A stretch of 64,000 nucleotides of DNA from a virus, in the IMG/VR virus record IMGVR_UViG_3300049046_000039, positions 1 through 64,000 of that record. One strand, written 5' to 3'. A program made the translations under genes and the position numbers. Shown one piece after another: positions 7,689 to 15,693 of this stretch (position 1 is its first letter; every line of letters begins with the position of its first letter). The notes under the pieces are model-generated. The model did no database searches, was not told the origin of the DNA, and worked only from the letters and a program-made list of their open reading frames with translations.

Positions 7689-7856
7689 CTACGCCAATAC
7701 GACCTGCCGAGGTTCGACCTTTTCGGTAAGAGTTACCTTCTCGTAGGTTCCACCGATAGAAGTAGAGGTTCCTGCAGCTCGAACCTCGTCGGCGTAGTCA
7801 ACGATTGCCTTACCAGAAGCGTCGCGAACACGAAAGAAAGTTGAAACAACACTCAT
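7689..7856 (-). CDS. Unknown small protein ending in an amber codon
   Basis: 55 residues, ends with TAG. Read-through by the phage suppressor tRNA would add 10 residues before TGA. Thr/Val-rich, beta-like. Not recognised. Confidence 0.6.
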   Translation of the reverse strand: MSVVSTFFRVRDASGKAIVDYADEVRAAGTSTSIGGTYEKVTLTEKVEPRQVVLA

Positions 7857-7870
7857 GACGAACTCCATAC

Positions 7871-8071
7871 TTACTGTGGTAGTGGTCTAGCCACTGTCTC
7901 GATGACTGTCTTCTTGTCGACGATGTCGAATCTCGCTACGACTGGACTGGTGTACATCCACGTCAGATTGCGATACCAACGCGTGGACTTGTATCTGCTT
8001 CCTGCCCACGTAAAGCAGTACTCTTTAACGAGGCGGCCTCGCCCGTTGTAGGCTTTAATCTTCAGGAACAA
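7871..8071 (-). CDS. Unknown basic protein
   Basis: 66 residues from a TTG that overlaps the end of the upstream gene; the longer reading frame upstream is its shadow. Many Arg, Lys, Trp and Tyr residues. Not recognised. Confidence 0.5.
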   Translation of the reverse strand: MFLKIKAYNGRGRLVKEYCFTWAGSRYKSTRWYRNLTWMYTSPVVARFDIVDKKTVIETVARPLPQ

Positions 8072-8261
8072 TGAGGTCGAGCTGCGCTTGCTGTTCTTCG
8101 AGAAACTCGACTTCCTCTGAAGACAGGCCGTAGTACTCGTACGGATCGACAGCGAATCGACCACACTCGCTCTCACGAGGATAGATGATCATCGTGTCTT
8201 TCACGACGACTCCCATGCACGGATTGCCATTGCAGTCGGTTGTTGGTTGAAGTCTTGACAT
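8055..8261 (-). CDS. Unknown small protein
   Basis: 68 residues from the ATG following AGGAGGG. C-N-G-N-P-C-M near residue 10. C-terminal half strongly acidic. Not recognised. Confidence 0.6.
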   Translation of the reverse strand: MSRLQPTTDCNGNPCMGVVVKDTMIIYPRESECGRFAVDPYEYYGLSSEEVEFLEEQQAQLDLIVPED

Positions 8262-8271
8262 GTTCGCCCTC

Positions 8272-8526
8272 CTAAAGTACGCCAAGATGAGTGAGATAGC
8301 TGTCGACGATGAAGTCAGTGACAGGATTCACGGACCGACCAGCGAAGTCGACGTATACGCTAGCCAACCAGGGAGACTCGTCCAGGAGATGGTCGGCGTA
8401 GTCGAGCTGCTGCTCTTCGAGCCCGAGCTTGTCGAGCGGAATGTCGTCAGGCTTGATAGCCTCGCTAGACATGAGAACTTTGTTGTGAATGTTCGAGAGA
8501 AGTTCTCGTACCTTAGCGTGCTGCAT
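8272..8526 (-). CDS. Unknown protein
   Basis: 84 residues, mostly helical; start overlaps the stop of the gene upstream by one base. Not recognised. Confidence 0.6.
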   Translation of the reverse strand: MQHAKVRELLSNIHNKVLMSSEAIKPDDIPLDKLGLEEQQLDYADHLLDESPWLASVYVDFAGRSVNPVTDFIVDSYLTHLGVL

Positions 8527-8858
8527 TACCTACATCTTCCCCACTCTAGTGCCCTGACCGCAGCCGGGTCGAGATAGCCCTGAGGCGAAGACTCGGCGAG
8601 ATACACGACCTCCTTGACTTCTTGCTTGTCCTCGTCTTCTTCAAAGACGACCTCACCGCGATCAGCCTGGCGCTCAGCTCGCTCCTGCTCTTCCTCGGAC
8701 ATAGCTTCGAAACGTTCCCGAGTGATGACGCGCGGCTTCTCAGTCTTTACGACTTGGCCAATCGACATTTCGAGAGGCCAAGAGGGCTGATAAGCGATGC
8801 GCACTTCGAGCTCTGGGTCGAACTCTTGAAGCGCTTCGATGAGATCGCCTACTCGCAC
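8526..8858 (-). CDS. Conserved phage protein with V-G-D-L-I-E-A-L N terminus
   Basis: 110 residues. The opening V-G-D-L-I-E-A-L-Q-E-F-D-P-x-x-E-V and the following Q-P-S-W-P-L-E block are widespread in small phage and plasmid proteins of unknown function. A Glu-rich linker sits near residues 50-80. Confidence 0.65.
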   Translation of the reverse strand: MRVGDLIEALQEFDPELEVRIAYQPSWPLEMSIGQVVKTEKPRVITRERFEAMSEEEQERAERQADRGEVVFEEDEDKQEVKEVVYLAESSPQGYLDPAAVRALEWGRCR

Positions 8859-9220
8859 GACACGGTCTCCTTCTGAGACTGCAGCCGCTGGCGCTCGTTG
8901 TAGTTGGCGGTCATCATCTGCGCTTCGAAGATTCGCTTCATCCAGCTGGCGCGAGTCTCGTTGCTGACGTTGGTGCGAAGGCCGACGTACTTCATGACGG
9001 TCTCAGGAGTCATGTTCCTGTTCGCGTCATCGTGAACGTTGAAGCCGCCGAGCATGTTGGCGCGAACGGCGAACTCGACGTAGTTCGCCTCGGTGATCTG
9101 GCCGATGCCGACGGCCATCGTCGTGAAGATGATGTTCTGGCACTCGACGGTCATGTAACCGTCGACGAAGCACACCTCGCTGCGGTTCTTGATCTGCGAA
9201 AGGTCATAATCGAGACTCAT
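8849..9220 (-). CDS. Unknown protein, first gene of operon
   Basis: 123 residues. A central stretch with several Met residues (A-N-M-L-G-G ... R-N-M-T-P) is followed by a helical tail rich in Gln and Arg. First gene after the promoter at 9248-9276. Not recognised. Confidence 0.65.
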   Translation of the reverse strand: MSLDYDLSQIKNRSEVCFVDGYMTVECQNIIFTTMAVGIGQITEANYVEFAVRANMLGGFNVHDDANRNMTPETVMKYVGLRTNVSNETRASWMKRIFEAQMMTANYNERQRLQSQKETVSCE

Positions 9221-9247
9221 GATACACTCCTTCTCAATTGATAACCC

Positions 9248-9276
9248 ATTCTATAACGAGGGATATGGTATGTAAA
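9248..9276 (-). promoter_or_regulatory. Sigma-70-like promoter
   Basis: TTTACA, 17 bp, TAGAAT on the - strand, same block as at 7638. Confidence 0.8.
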
Positions 9277-9295
9277 GGACTTTGTTATCGATGAG

Positions 9296-9384
9296 GGGAC
9301 GGAGCGAGGGTCGCAGTTCGCTCCGTCCCCTGGCCAGACTTGTAGGTGGGGGCAAAGTCTGGCCAATGCGATCTCTATCTATTA
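9296..9384 (-). ncRNA. Candidate double-hairpin small RNA
   Basis: Downstream of its own promoter-like site (9390-9417) lie two adjacent perfect hairpins and no reading frame: TGGCCAGACTT with AAGTCTGGCCA, then GGGGACGGAGCGA with TCGCTCCGTCCCC. Neither is followed by a T run. It could be a small RNA or a transcription block protecting the next promoter. Confidence 0.45.
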
Positions 9385-9389
9385 ACTAG

Positions 9390-9417
9390 ATATTAAAAGG
9401 CCGAGATAAAATGTCAA
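9390..9417 (-). promoter_or_regulatory. Promoter-like site for the double-hairpin RNA
   Basis: TTGACA, 16 bp, TAATAT on the - strand, with no gene before the hairpins. Confidence 0.55.
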
Positions 9418-9424
9418 TCACTTT

Positions 9425-9652
9425 TTAAGCGATATGATTTTTTCCGATATAGCTGAAGACATAACCGTCTTCATTCCCGCGTCCCTTGCAGGTAGAACGG
9501 TTCGCAAGAATGATAATGATCTCGCCCATGTCTGTCTCCAGGCTTTCGCCGTCCTCCCATACCTGATAGCCCGTTACAGGCCTGCCGACGCTATCAGGTT
9601 CATCTACATTTTGATCTACAAGTATGAACAAGCGCGCAACCTCGTTACTCAT
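9425..9652 (-). CDS. Unknown small protein
   Basis: 75 residues from the ATG preceded by CGGAG. Acidic with a Lys/Arg/Cys patch near residue 55. Single gene behind the promoter at 9678-9706. Not recognised. Confidence 0.6.
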   Translation of the reverse strand: MSNEVARLFILVDQNVDEPDSVGRPVTGYQVWEDGESLETDMGEIIIILANRSTCKGRGNEDGYVFSYIGKNHIA

Positions 9653-9677
9653 AAGGTGTTTTTCTCCGACCGATCCC

Positions 9678-9706
9678 ATTGTATCACATTTTAACCACTC
9701 TGTAAA
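9678..9706 (-). promoter_or_regulatory. Sigma-70-like promoter
   Basis: TTTACA, 17 bp, TACAAT on the - strand. Confidence 0.75.
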
Positions 9707-9716
9707 CAGGCGTTTA

Positions 9717-9965
9717 TTAGAGAGGCTGCTTGTAAGTGTACACGTCCTGCTTGTTTTCTACTTCGTATGTTACTCCGTTGATTACGACGTGAGTGGCTGT
9801 CTTGCCTTCCAGCTTAATTTCGTCGAGAGTCTCTAGGCTCTCTCTGAACATGTAGCCATCGTTGTCTTGGTTGTCGAGATTCAGGATGCTGACCGTACCG
9901 TCTGGATTCTCTTTGTACGTGAGAGTCCACACTGAGTCAGCTCTTGTGAGACATGCTTTCTTCAT
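9717..9965 (-). CDS. Unknown small protein
   Basis: 82 residues with alternating polar and hydrophobic residues suggesting a small beta protein. Not recognised. Confidence 0.6.
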   Translation of the reverse strand: MKKACLTRADSVWTLTYKENPDGTVSILNLDNQDNDGYMFRESLETLDEIKLEGKTATHVVINGVTYEVENKQDVYTYKQPL

Positions 9966-9975
9966 TGGTGGTTGC

Positions 9976-10167
9976 TTATAGTTCGAGGATTGTTTTTGGC
10001 GGATTGTCGTTAACTGCCGAGACTCGAATGCGGCGCATCGTAGCGTACGTGGGGATGCACTCTACTAGCGATCCATTCATTAGGCCGTGAAACGGTACGG
10101 GAACGAAGGGGATGCGCACGTAATATACTGGCATTCCGTATATCATCGGGACTGGGTGTTCGGACAT
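9976..10167 (-). CDS. Unknown small protein, possibly leaderless
   Basis: 63 residues from an ATG placed 7 bases after a perfect TATAAT, so the transcript would begin at or next to the start codon. Pro/Val/Met-rich. Two further in-frame ATGs upstream lie before the expected transcription start. Not recognised. Confidence 0.5.
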   Translation of the reverse strand: MSEHPVPMIYGMPVYYVRIPFVPVPFHGLMNGSLVECIPTYATMRRIRVSAVNDNPPKTILEL

Positions 10168-10174
10168 ACCATGC

Positions 10175-10203
10175 ATTATATCATTCCCGAGTAAAAATGT
10201 CAA
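10175..10203 (-). promoter_or_regulatory. Consensus sigma-70 promoter
   Basis: TTGACA, 17 bp, TATAAT on the - strand: both hexamers match the consensus. Confidence 0.8.
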
Positions 10204-10208
10204 TGGAT

Positions 10209-10406
10209 TTATTTCGTAATTCCATTTCTCTGCTCGAGAACCTTTACTTCGCAGAGTCGCACTGAGTATGTCTCGTCGAAGTTTGAAGCGACTGCATTAT
10301 ACCTACGAACAGCAGCGCCATACGTGTCGCGGAAGATGCGACCGTGGCGCTTCCACTCTCCTCCGTTGCATATTTCGATGCAGTAATACAAGCAACCCTT
10401 GGCCAT
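10209..10406 (-). CDS. Unknown small protein
   Basis: 65 residues; C-L-Y-Y-C and C-N-G-G near the N terminus. It precedes the promoter of the next gene. Not recognised. Confidence 0.55.
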   Translation of the reverse strand: MAKGCLYYCIEICNGGEWKRHGRIFRDTYGAAVRRYNAVASNFDETYSVRLCEVKVLEQRNGITK

Positions 10407-10422
10407 GTCTATCTCACGATGT

Positions 10423-10447
10423 GGGGAGCGGAGGCTGTCCGCTCCCC
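10423..10447 (-). terminator. Strong hairpin, probable terminator
   Basis: GGGGAGCGG pairs perfectly with CCGCTCCCC just after the stop of the gene at 10455. There is no T run on either strand, so termination is likely but not certain. Confidence 0.5.
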
Positions 10448-10454
10448 GTGGTGG

Positions 10455-11414
10455 TCACTTGATGTCGGCGATCGCGCGGAGCGTGCCGTCTTCCTCGATC
10501 GAGAGGAGGAGGTTGTCACCCATCAGGTGCTTGTAGTAGTTGATCATCTGAATGGCGTGAACCAGACCGACCGAGTTCTTATCGATGCCGCGGTGGTGAG
10601 GAGGTCTGATTCGCGGCTGCTCGCCCATGATCTGCTCCGCGATCCTCGCGGGTTCGGGCTGAGGCGCGGGAGGCTTGGGTTCGACCCGTTCGACGGGCTT
10701 GAGCGGCTCGGCCTTGACGGGCTCAGGCTGCTTGACGGCCGGTGCGGGACTGAAGCCGGGGATCTTTTCAGGCTTCTTGAAACTCTTGGGAAGAGCGAAC
10801 GTCATGTGCCTTCCCTGATTGGAGATCAGTTCGATTTCCGTAGAGGAGAAGAACTGAACTCGCTCCTCGCCAGGAATGACTCCATTGCCAACCTGAAGGA
10901 TGTAGTTGCCGTTGTTGATGACCGATCCTCGAGCCTTGCCGCGCTCCTTCAACTTACCTTCTTCGGGCGGCGATTGTCTCGAAAGGATCAGGACGGGCTC
11001 TCCGGCGCGATCGATGCTGTATTCCATGGACCAGTAGTCCAGTGGCTTTCCGTCTTCGCCCACGAACGTCTTGAACAGGTCGTGTTCCGAGCTGATCATT
11101 AGTGCCGTGCTCTTGTCGCTGTGCGTAGCTTTGATCTTGTGCATTACGCTCATCTCCTCTTGCTTGGTCTTGGATGTGTTGCAGATAGGACATCTACACT
11201 TACCGCGTTTGAGGTCCCAACCCTGCTCGATAAGCTTCTTCCGAAATACTTCCGGCGGAAACCTACGAGCGATCTGGACGTCAGTCTTGTTCGAGCAGTC
11301 GGTGCATTCCAGATGTACCGTTACTCGACCGCCCTCTTGCATGTCGAAGTCTAGGGCGCTCTTCAGTCCGAGCTCGCTGGCTACGGACATTTCCCAGGTG
11401 CGTGGCTTGTGCAT
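10455..11414 (-). CDS. Unknown two-part protein with zinc-finger N terminus
   Basis: 319 residues. C-T-D-C near residue 37 and C-R-C-P-I-C near residue 73 form a likely zinc-binding knuckle, followed by a beta-rich middle and a Pro/Glu/Lys-rich linker (residues 195-265) before a small C-terminal domain. One of the largest proteins of the accessory block and on its own. No family recognised; a nucleic-acid-related role would be a guess. Confidence 0.65.
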   Translation of the reverse strand: MHKPRTWEMSVASELGLKSALDFDMQEGGRVTVHLECTDCSNKTDVQIARRFPPEVFRKKLIEQGWDLKRGKCRCPICNTSKTKQEEMSVMHKIKATHSDKSTALMISSEHDLFKTFVGEDGKPLDYWSMEYSIDRAGEPVLILSRQSPPEEGKLKERGKARGSVINNGNYILQVGNGVIPGEERVQFFSSTEIELISNQGRHMTFALPKSFKKPEKIPGFSPAPAVKQPEPVKAEPLKPVERVEPKPPAPQPEPARIAEQIMGEQPRIRPPHHRGIDKNSVGLVHAIQMINYYKHLMGDNLLLSIEEDGTLRAIADIK

Positions 11415-11502
11415 TCATCACTCCTTCCTCCTTGGGAATTTGATTATAAAACGATCTAAAATAAAAGTAAACAGGCATGTTCTTGTAAGAAACGGTTTCC
11501 TG

Positions 11503-11531
11503 TTGACAATTTTATAATAGTTGATTATAAT
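11503..11531 (+). promoter_or_regulatory. Perfect consensus sigma-70 promoter facing a non-coding stretch
   Basis: TTGACA, 17 bp, TATAAT on the + strand. It points away from the flanking - strand genes into 180 bases that contain no credible gene. Confidence 0.75.
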
Positions 11532-11537
11532 TGCTAT

Positions 11538-11715
11538 GGCACTGAAAGATGTATCATAACTAGTATCTGCAGAGCCATTCTGGATTGCAGTAAATTCCAG
11601 ACAATGGGATATACCATCCAGCACGATATTCAATTCTAGATCAATCTGACAGGGCCTCAAGAAGCAAACATGATTGAGCTGACAGGTATATACTAGTGCT
11701 CTTATTACGCACAAA
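11538..11715 (+). ncRNA. Candidate structured ncRNA, copy A
   Basis: Starts 7 bases after a consensus promoter. Visible pairs: ACTAGTAT (11558-) with ATACTAGT near 11690 closing the molecule; CCATT-CTGGA with TCCAG-AATGG; CTCAA with TTGAG. The central segment, CAATGGGATATACCAT then about 40 bases, matches a second element on the - strand at 14745-14865, so this is a repeated conserved element and not random spacer. Confidence 0.55.
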
Positions 11716-11716
11716 C

Positions 11717-11748
11717 AAAAGGGGCTCGGATTTCTCCAAGCCCCTTGT
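11717..11748 (-). terminator. Bidirectional-looking terminator hairpin
   Basis: GGGGCTCGGA pairs with TCCAAGCCCC; on the - strand it is followed by TTTTG, ending gene 12304-11771. It also lies at the end of the + strand ncRNA candidate. Confidence 0.75.
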
Positions 11749-11770
11749 TAAGTTTGGTGGATGCCGAGGA

Positions 11771-12304
11771 TTAGGCCGTCGCTTCTTCCTGCTTGGCTTC
11801 TTCGGCGGCCGGCGGCGCTTCGGCCTTCGGTTCGTCCATGTAGCCCCACTTGATCAGCTCGCGATCGCGGACGCCGAGGGTGCGGAGGAAGGCGCAGCGA
11901 TCTTCACGGCTTTCGAGGGCAGCGAAGTCGGTGGCGTGGGTCTCGCCCGTGGTCGGGTTATCCATGAGGATGTGCCGACGTTCAGCATCCCAGCTGATGT
12001 CCTTGCCGCGGACGCCGTCCTTGCGGACCTGGCTGAGCGTGGTGAGGACGCCGTGCTGACCACCGGTCGAGGCCTTGTACATCTCGTAGATGCCGTGGCT
12101 GGTGGTGCCGGCGCGCTTGGGGTTGGAAGCGACAACGACGAGGTTGATCTCGACCACTTCAGCCGCGGGTGCGGTTTCGGAGGTGTTGGCGTCGGTGCCG
12201 TCTTCCGGGCGGGGCGACGGTGCGCGGCCCTTCTTGGCGGTGGCGGTGCTTTCGTTGGTGGCGGCAGCGCGGGCTGCCGAACGGGCATTCTTCAGATCGG
12301 ACAT
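11771..12304 (-). CDS. Unknown Ala-rich phage protein
   Basis: 177 residues; Ala/Glu/Pro-rich at both ends (residues 1-45 and 160-177) around a folded-looking core. Markedly GC-rich codons compared with neighbours, as in highly expressed or recently acquired genes. Own promoter at 12362-12390 and terminator at 11717. Not recognised; abundance suggests a DNA-binding or host-takeover role, but that is a guess. Confidence 0.7.
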   Translation of the reverse strand: MSDLKNARSAARAAATNESTATAKKGRAPSPRPEDGTDANTSETAPAAEVVEINLVVVASNPKRAGTTSHGIYEMYKASTGGQHGVLTTLSQVRKDGVRGKDISWDAERRHILMDNPTTGETHATDFAALESREDRCAFLRTLGVRDRELIKWGYMDEPKAEAPPAAEEAKQEEATA

Positions 12305-12361
12305 GTTACTTCTCCTTGCTGGTGCTATCTAATGGAACCCGGTGTTCCATTTGATATGCTA

Positions 12362-12390
12362 ATACTATAACACTCCGATCATATTGTAAA
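12362..12390 (-). promoter_or_regulatory. Sigma-70-like promoter
   Basis: TTTACA, 17 bp, TAGTAT on the - strand. Confidence 0.75.
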
Positions 12391-12546
12391 GGCTTTTTTT
12401 ATCGTGCGTGAACAAAGTGCTACATGGCGCCGGAGTCACATTGCGAATGGATCACGCCTTTTAATTTCGCGTCACGCGCGCGTGTATATGGTTTTCTAGA
12501 AATGTCAACATATTTTTCAATTCCAAATCATATTTTACTTCGCCTA

Positions 12547-12575
12547 TTTACAACGAATATAAAGCAGATTATAAT
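12547..12575 (+). promoter_or_regulatory. Sigma-70-like promoter for the ATPase operon
   Basis: TTTACA, 17 bp, TATAAT on the + strand. Bases 12391-12546 upstream hold no gene that I can see, only AT-rich sequence. Confidence 0.8.
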
Positions 12576-12607
12576 TGGTAGTGTTGGATGCAGTGGAGTA
12601 GTATTAT

Positions 12608-13552
12608 ATGAATATGCCATTCGATCGAGTACCCCGTTACAACAAGGCGAAGCAGCAGAACGCGATGTCTTCGAGCAAGGACTCCAGTAATGGGCTGGTC
12701 CAGTTCTCGACCTCCTCTCCCGCTCTTCGCTACTCCAGTCTCCCGGACTTCAACTCCGAAGAGACTGACGAGATGATCATCAACAAGCTCAACGAGCGCT
12801 TTGAAGTCTTGCGGCTCATGACGCAGGATGCTATCGCCGGTGAGATTCGAGCGATGATCGTCTCCGGCCCCGGCGGCGTCGGCAAGACGTTCACCATCGA
12901 CGCCGAGCTCAAGAAGTGGGACCCAGACGGCGAGAACTACACGACGTCCTCGGGTTACATGCGCACCACCGGCCTCTACAAGATGCTCTACAAGCATCGC
13001 CGCAAGGGTGACATCATCAAGCTCGACGATATGGACTCGGTGTTCTACGACGAGAACTCTCTCAACTTTATCAAGATCGCGACTGATACTACTCAGAACC
13101 GCATCTTGACTTACGCGGCCGAGACGAAGCTGGAAGATGAAGAGACCGGCGAGCTTATTCCTCGCTCCTTCGAATACCACGGCACTATGCTGTTCATCAC
13201 CAACCTCGACTTTGACGCGATGATCGACAAGGGTAACAAGCTCTCGCCTCACCTTCAGGCACTCGTTACTCGGTCACACTACATCGACCTGATGATGAAG
13301 ACCAAGCGCGACTATCTTATTCGCGTCTTCCAGGTCGCCGAGGAAGGCTTGTTCGACAGTGTCGAAGGCGGTCTTACCGACGAGGAGATGGACGACGTCC
13401 TTAACTTCATCGACAAGTATCACCGCAACCTTCGCGAGTGCTCTCTGCGCATGGCTCTCAAGGTAGCCAATCTGCGCAAGGCGGCTCACGAGAGCGACTC
13501 GGTCAAGTGGGAGCGTAAGGCTCTCCTCACCTGCTGCAAGGGGGTTCTCTAA
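12608..13552 (+). CDS. P-loop ATPase
   Basis: 314 residues. Walker A G-P-G-G-V-G-K-T is near residue 94, followed by a Walker B-like I-I-K-L-D-D-M near residue 135 and a sensor-like F-I-T-N-L near residue 197, consistent with an AAA/DnaC-type ATPase of a kind seen in T4-like phages. The N-terminal 55 residues are Ser/Asn-rich and probably disordered. Substrate unknown. First gene of a five-gene + strand operon ending at the terminator at 14701. Confidence 0.75.
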   Translation: MNMPFDRVPRYNKAKQQNAMSSSKDSSNGLVQFSTSSPALRYSSLPDFNSEETDEMIINKLNERFEVLRLMTQDAIAGEIRAMIVSGPGGVGKTFTIDAELKKWDPDGENYTTSSGYMRTTGLYKMLYKHRRKGDIIKLDDMDSVFYDENSLNFIKIATDTTQNRILTYAAETKLEDEETGELIPRSFEYHGTMLFITNLDFDAMIDKGNKLSPHLQALVTRSHYIDLMMKTKRDYLIRVFQVAEEGLFDSVEGGLTDEEMDDVLNFIDKYHRNLRECSLRMALKVANLRKAAHESDSVKWERKALLTCCKGVL

Positions 13553-13842
13553 TGGGAGCCTGTTCGTTCTGCGTCATCGGCTACGGAACTTCGGCGGAGG
13601 CTGCTTTTAGCGCTCTAAGAAAGAGCGCTAAGGAGCGGCACGCCGATCGAGGTTACACCGGCACGATTGCCGAGAAAGATCGGCTCATCAGGCTAACGCC
13701 CTCGCACCCGATCACCGAAGACTTCTACCCTTACCAGAGCGACGATCCGTGCTGGGAAGTGGTTCAAGACAAGTGGGGTCCCGCCGGATGTTTCGATCTC
13801 GGCGACGGTAAGTACATGTTCATCGGCTTCGCGCCAGAGTAG
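13552..13842 (+). CDS. Unknown small protein
   Basis: 96 residues, coupled to the ATPase (ATG overlaps its stop). C-S-F-C near the N terminus. A perfect inverted repeat GCGCTCTAAG around 13610-13635 sits inside the coding sequence. Ends with TAG. Not recognised. Confidence 0.65.
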   Translation: MGACSFCVIGYGTSAEAAFSALRKSAKERHADRGYTGTIAEKDRLIRLTPSHPITEDFYPYQSDDPCWEVVQDKWGPAGCFDLGDGKYMFIGFAPE

Positions 13843-13850
13843 GATACGTT

Positions 13851-14189
13851 ATGAGCGAATACATGAAAGAACGTTGGCCGGGTCTTCTCGCCTATCTGGT
13901 CGAATATGGTCTCGACGAGAAGCTGATCTCCAATATCGATCGAGTCAAGGGTAACTACGACTCGGGCTACTACGTCGTCGGCTCTCTTCAAGAAGACGGA
14001 ATGATCCACATGATCGACGTCTCCAACACTCCCGACGGCATGATGAACAGCTCCAAGGGTACCGACCACCAGTGGAACATGTTGAACGACGGCATGGAGC
14101 CCGTAACCGAGGCCGAGTGGAAGAAGCTCAAGCTCGATCCTTATTGCGAGACGTTTACTATCGCAGGTCACGAGTCGTACGGAGCGTAA
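13851..14189 (+). CDS. Unknown acidic protein
   Basis: 112 residues, third gene of the ATPase operon. Asp/Glu/Met-rich, mixed alpha/beta. Not recognised. Confidence 0.65.
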   Translation: MSEYMKERWPGLLAYLVEYGLDEKLISNIDRVKGNYDSGYYVVGSLQEDGMIHMIDVSNTPDGMMNSSKGTDHQWNMLNDGMEPVTEAEWKKLKLDPYCETFTIAGHESYGA

Positions 14190-14190
14190 G

Positions 14191-14355
14191 ATGGACGAGC
14201 GCGAAGTGCAAATTCGACAGAGCATCGTAAACAATATCGGCGCTCTAGTCGAGAAGATCGAGACCGCTCGATCGAAAAAGAACCGCAAAGTTGGACAGAA
14301 AGACGTCGAGGCGATCAAGAAGATCGGCCGCGACATAGCGACAGGAGCACTGTAA
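14191..14355 (+). CDS. Unknown basic helical protein
   Basis: 54 residues, follows the previous stop by one base and its TAA overlaps the next ATG. Lys/Arg/Ile-rich single helix. Not recognised. Confidence 0.6.
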   Translation: MDEREVQIRQSIVNNIGALVEKIETARSKKNRKVGQKDVEAIKKIGRDIATGAL

Positions 14356-14672
14356 TGCACATCCAAGAGAAGGAAGAAAGAGAGATCGCGATAAAGCTCA
14401 TCGACGCTATCCTAGCGGCGGGGTGCGCGATCTCGGTTCACGAAGGCGAAGACTGGGCGATCGACGAGAACGCTAAGCCAGTCATCAAGTGTAAGGATCG
14501 CAATAGGATTGGAGGCAGCCTAGCCTCAACCGACTACGACAGTCTGATGGCGTATCGTGATGGCGTGCTTCTGGGTCAGTTCGTGTTGATATACGGCAAC
14601 GGAGAAGATCTGATTTCTGACTGCACCGACAACCAGTTCTGCAACGACATACTAATGTCGATTGTGAACTAA
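14355..14672 (+). CDS. Unknown protein
   Basis: 105 residues, last gene of the ATPase operon, start overlapping the previous stop. Mixed alpha/beta with three Cys. Not recognised. Confidence 0.65.
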   Translation: MHIQEKEEREIAIKLIDAILAAGCAISVHEGEDWAIDENAKPVIKCKDRNRIGGSLASTDYDSLMAYRDGVLLGQFVLIYGNGEDLISDCTDNQFCNDILMSIVN

Positions 14673-14700
14673 CTCCTCTAGCATCCAACACTAGAGGCGA

Positions 14701-14733
14701 AGCCCGGGAGACCCAACTCTCCCGGGCTTCTTT
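14701..14733 (+). terminator. Rho-independent terminator
   Basis: GCCCGGGAGA pairs with TCTCCCGGGC, followed by TTCTTTG. Ends the ATPase operon. Confidence 0.85.
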
Positions 14734-14744
14734 GTGTGTATTGA

Positions 14745-14865
14745 AAATTCCACCCTCTGGATTGATTAAATTGCCCTCTCTGGCCCTCTCAGATGATCCA
14801 GAATTGAATTATCGATATCCTATGGTATATCCCATTGCCAGAGAAATATTGTCAATTCTAGAGGC
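14745..14865 (-). ncRNA. Candidate structured ncRNA, copy B (homologue of 11538-11715)
   Basis: On the - strand, directly behind the stop of the fibre gene at 14872. ATTGCC pairs with GGCAAT around an AT-rich loop; then CAATGGGATATACCAT, CGATA, TTCAATTCTGGATCA, TCTGAGAGGGCC follow in the same order as in copy A. Two elements with shared order and sequence in non-coding DNA argue for a functional RNA or DNA element. Confidence 0.5.
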
Positions 14866-14871
14866 AATCTA

Positions 14872-15681
14872 TTACAACCAGAACGTAGTTCGCGGCTTTC
14901 TTCGTGAGAATCCTGTAGCTACGAATGCTGCGACGTCAGATCCGCTTTCAGACGAAGCAAAAGTTCCGGTGACTGGGTCTAGAATCGGTCTTAGCGCCAG
15001 CGTTACTGCCGACCAAGAGCCAGTGTTAGTACTAGTTGAACCACCGAAAGCAGCGGGGTCGAAAGCTCCACTCACCCAGTCTGTCTTAAGAGCGCCGCCG
15101 ATGTTAGCGTCGTTTGTTGTGGTAGTGATAGTGGCAGATCTAAAGTGGTTTGTAGTGGTAGACATACCAGTCGGGTTAGTAAACACAGCACCTGCCGCAA
15201 CTGCAGCACCCGCAAATACTGCAATCCAAGCACCTGGAGTAACTGGAGTAATTGCAGCGGCGTTAGCAACACCAGTGTTAGTAGCACCAGTCACTACGGG
15301 TGTAGCGTCCATGGGTGTAGTAGCGTTGACGCCTCTGAAAACGTAGATAGCGTACGCCACACCAGCAGTAGTCGCGTTTGAAGCAGGTATGGCTACAGAA
15401 GTATCTGGCGTAGTAGGCATGAACTTACCGCTGACTAGGAAGTTAGAGTCGTTAGAGTCGTTTCTATAGTCGTCAGTATGCAGAGCAGTGTAACCACTCG
15501 GAGTAAGCTGAGCCTGAGTTCGGTCTACAGTGCTAGCTACTTCTACAGCCACTAGCACGTAGTCGCCGGCTTGCAGCGTTGGTGTCGCGCCACTAGCATT
15601 GAGTAGTGATGAAAAGTTAACAGTCTGAGCAGACGTAGCCGCATGCGTACCAACGTGACTGCCAACAAAGGTAATTGCCAT
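14872..15681 (-). CDS. Tail-fibre-associated or adhesin-like structural protein
   Basis: 269 residues, very rich in Thr, Ala, Ser and Val with beta-strand periodicity, as in secreted or virion beta-sandwich proteins. Distal gene of a fibre cluster with collagen-like proteins. It ends in a short basic tail. A minor fibre tip or capsid decoration protein is most likely; no defined family recognised. Confidence 0.6.
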   Translation of the reverse strand: MAITFVGSHVGTHAATSAQTVNFSSLLNASGATPTLQAGDYVLVAVEVASTVDRTQAQLTPSGYTALHTDDYRNDSNDSNFLVSGKFMPTTPDTSVAIPASNATTAGVAYAIYVFRGVNATTPMDATPVVTGATNTGVANAAAITPVTPGAWIAVFAGAAVAAGAVFTNPTGMSTTTNHFRSATITTTTNDANIGGALKTDWVSGAFDPAAFGGSTSTNTGSWSAVTLALRPILDPVTGTFASSESGSDVAAFVATGFSRRKPRTTFWL

Positions 15682-15693
15682 ATGTAAAGCGCC

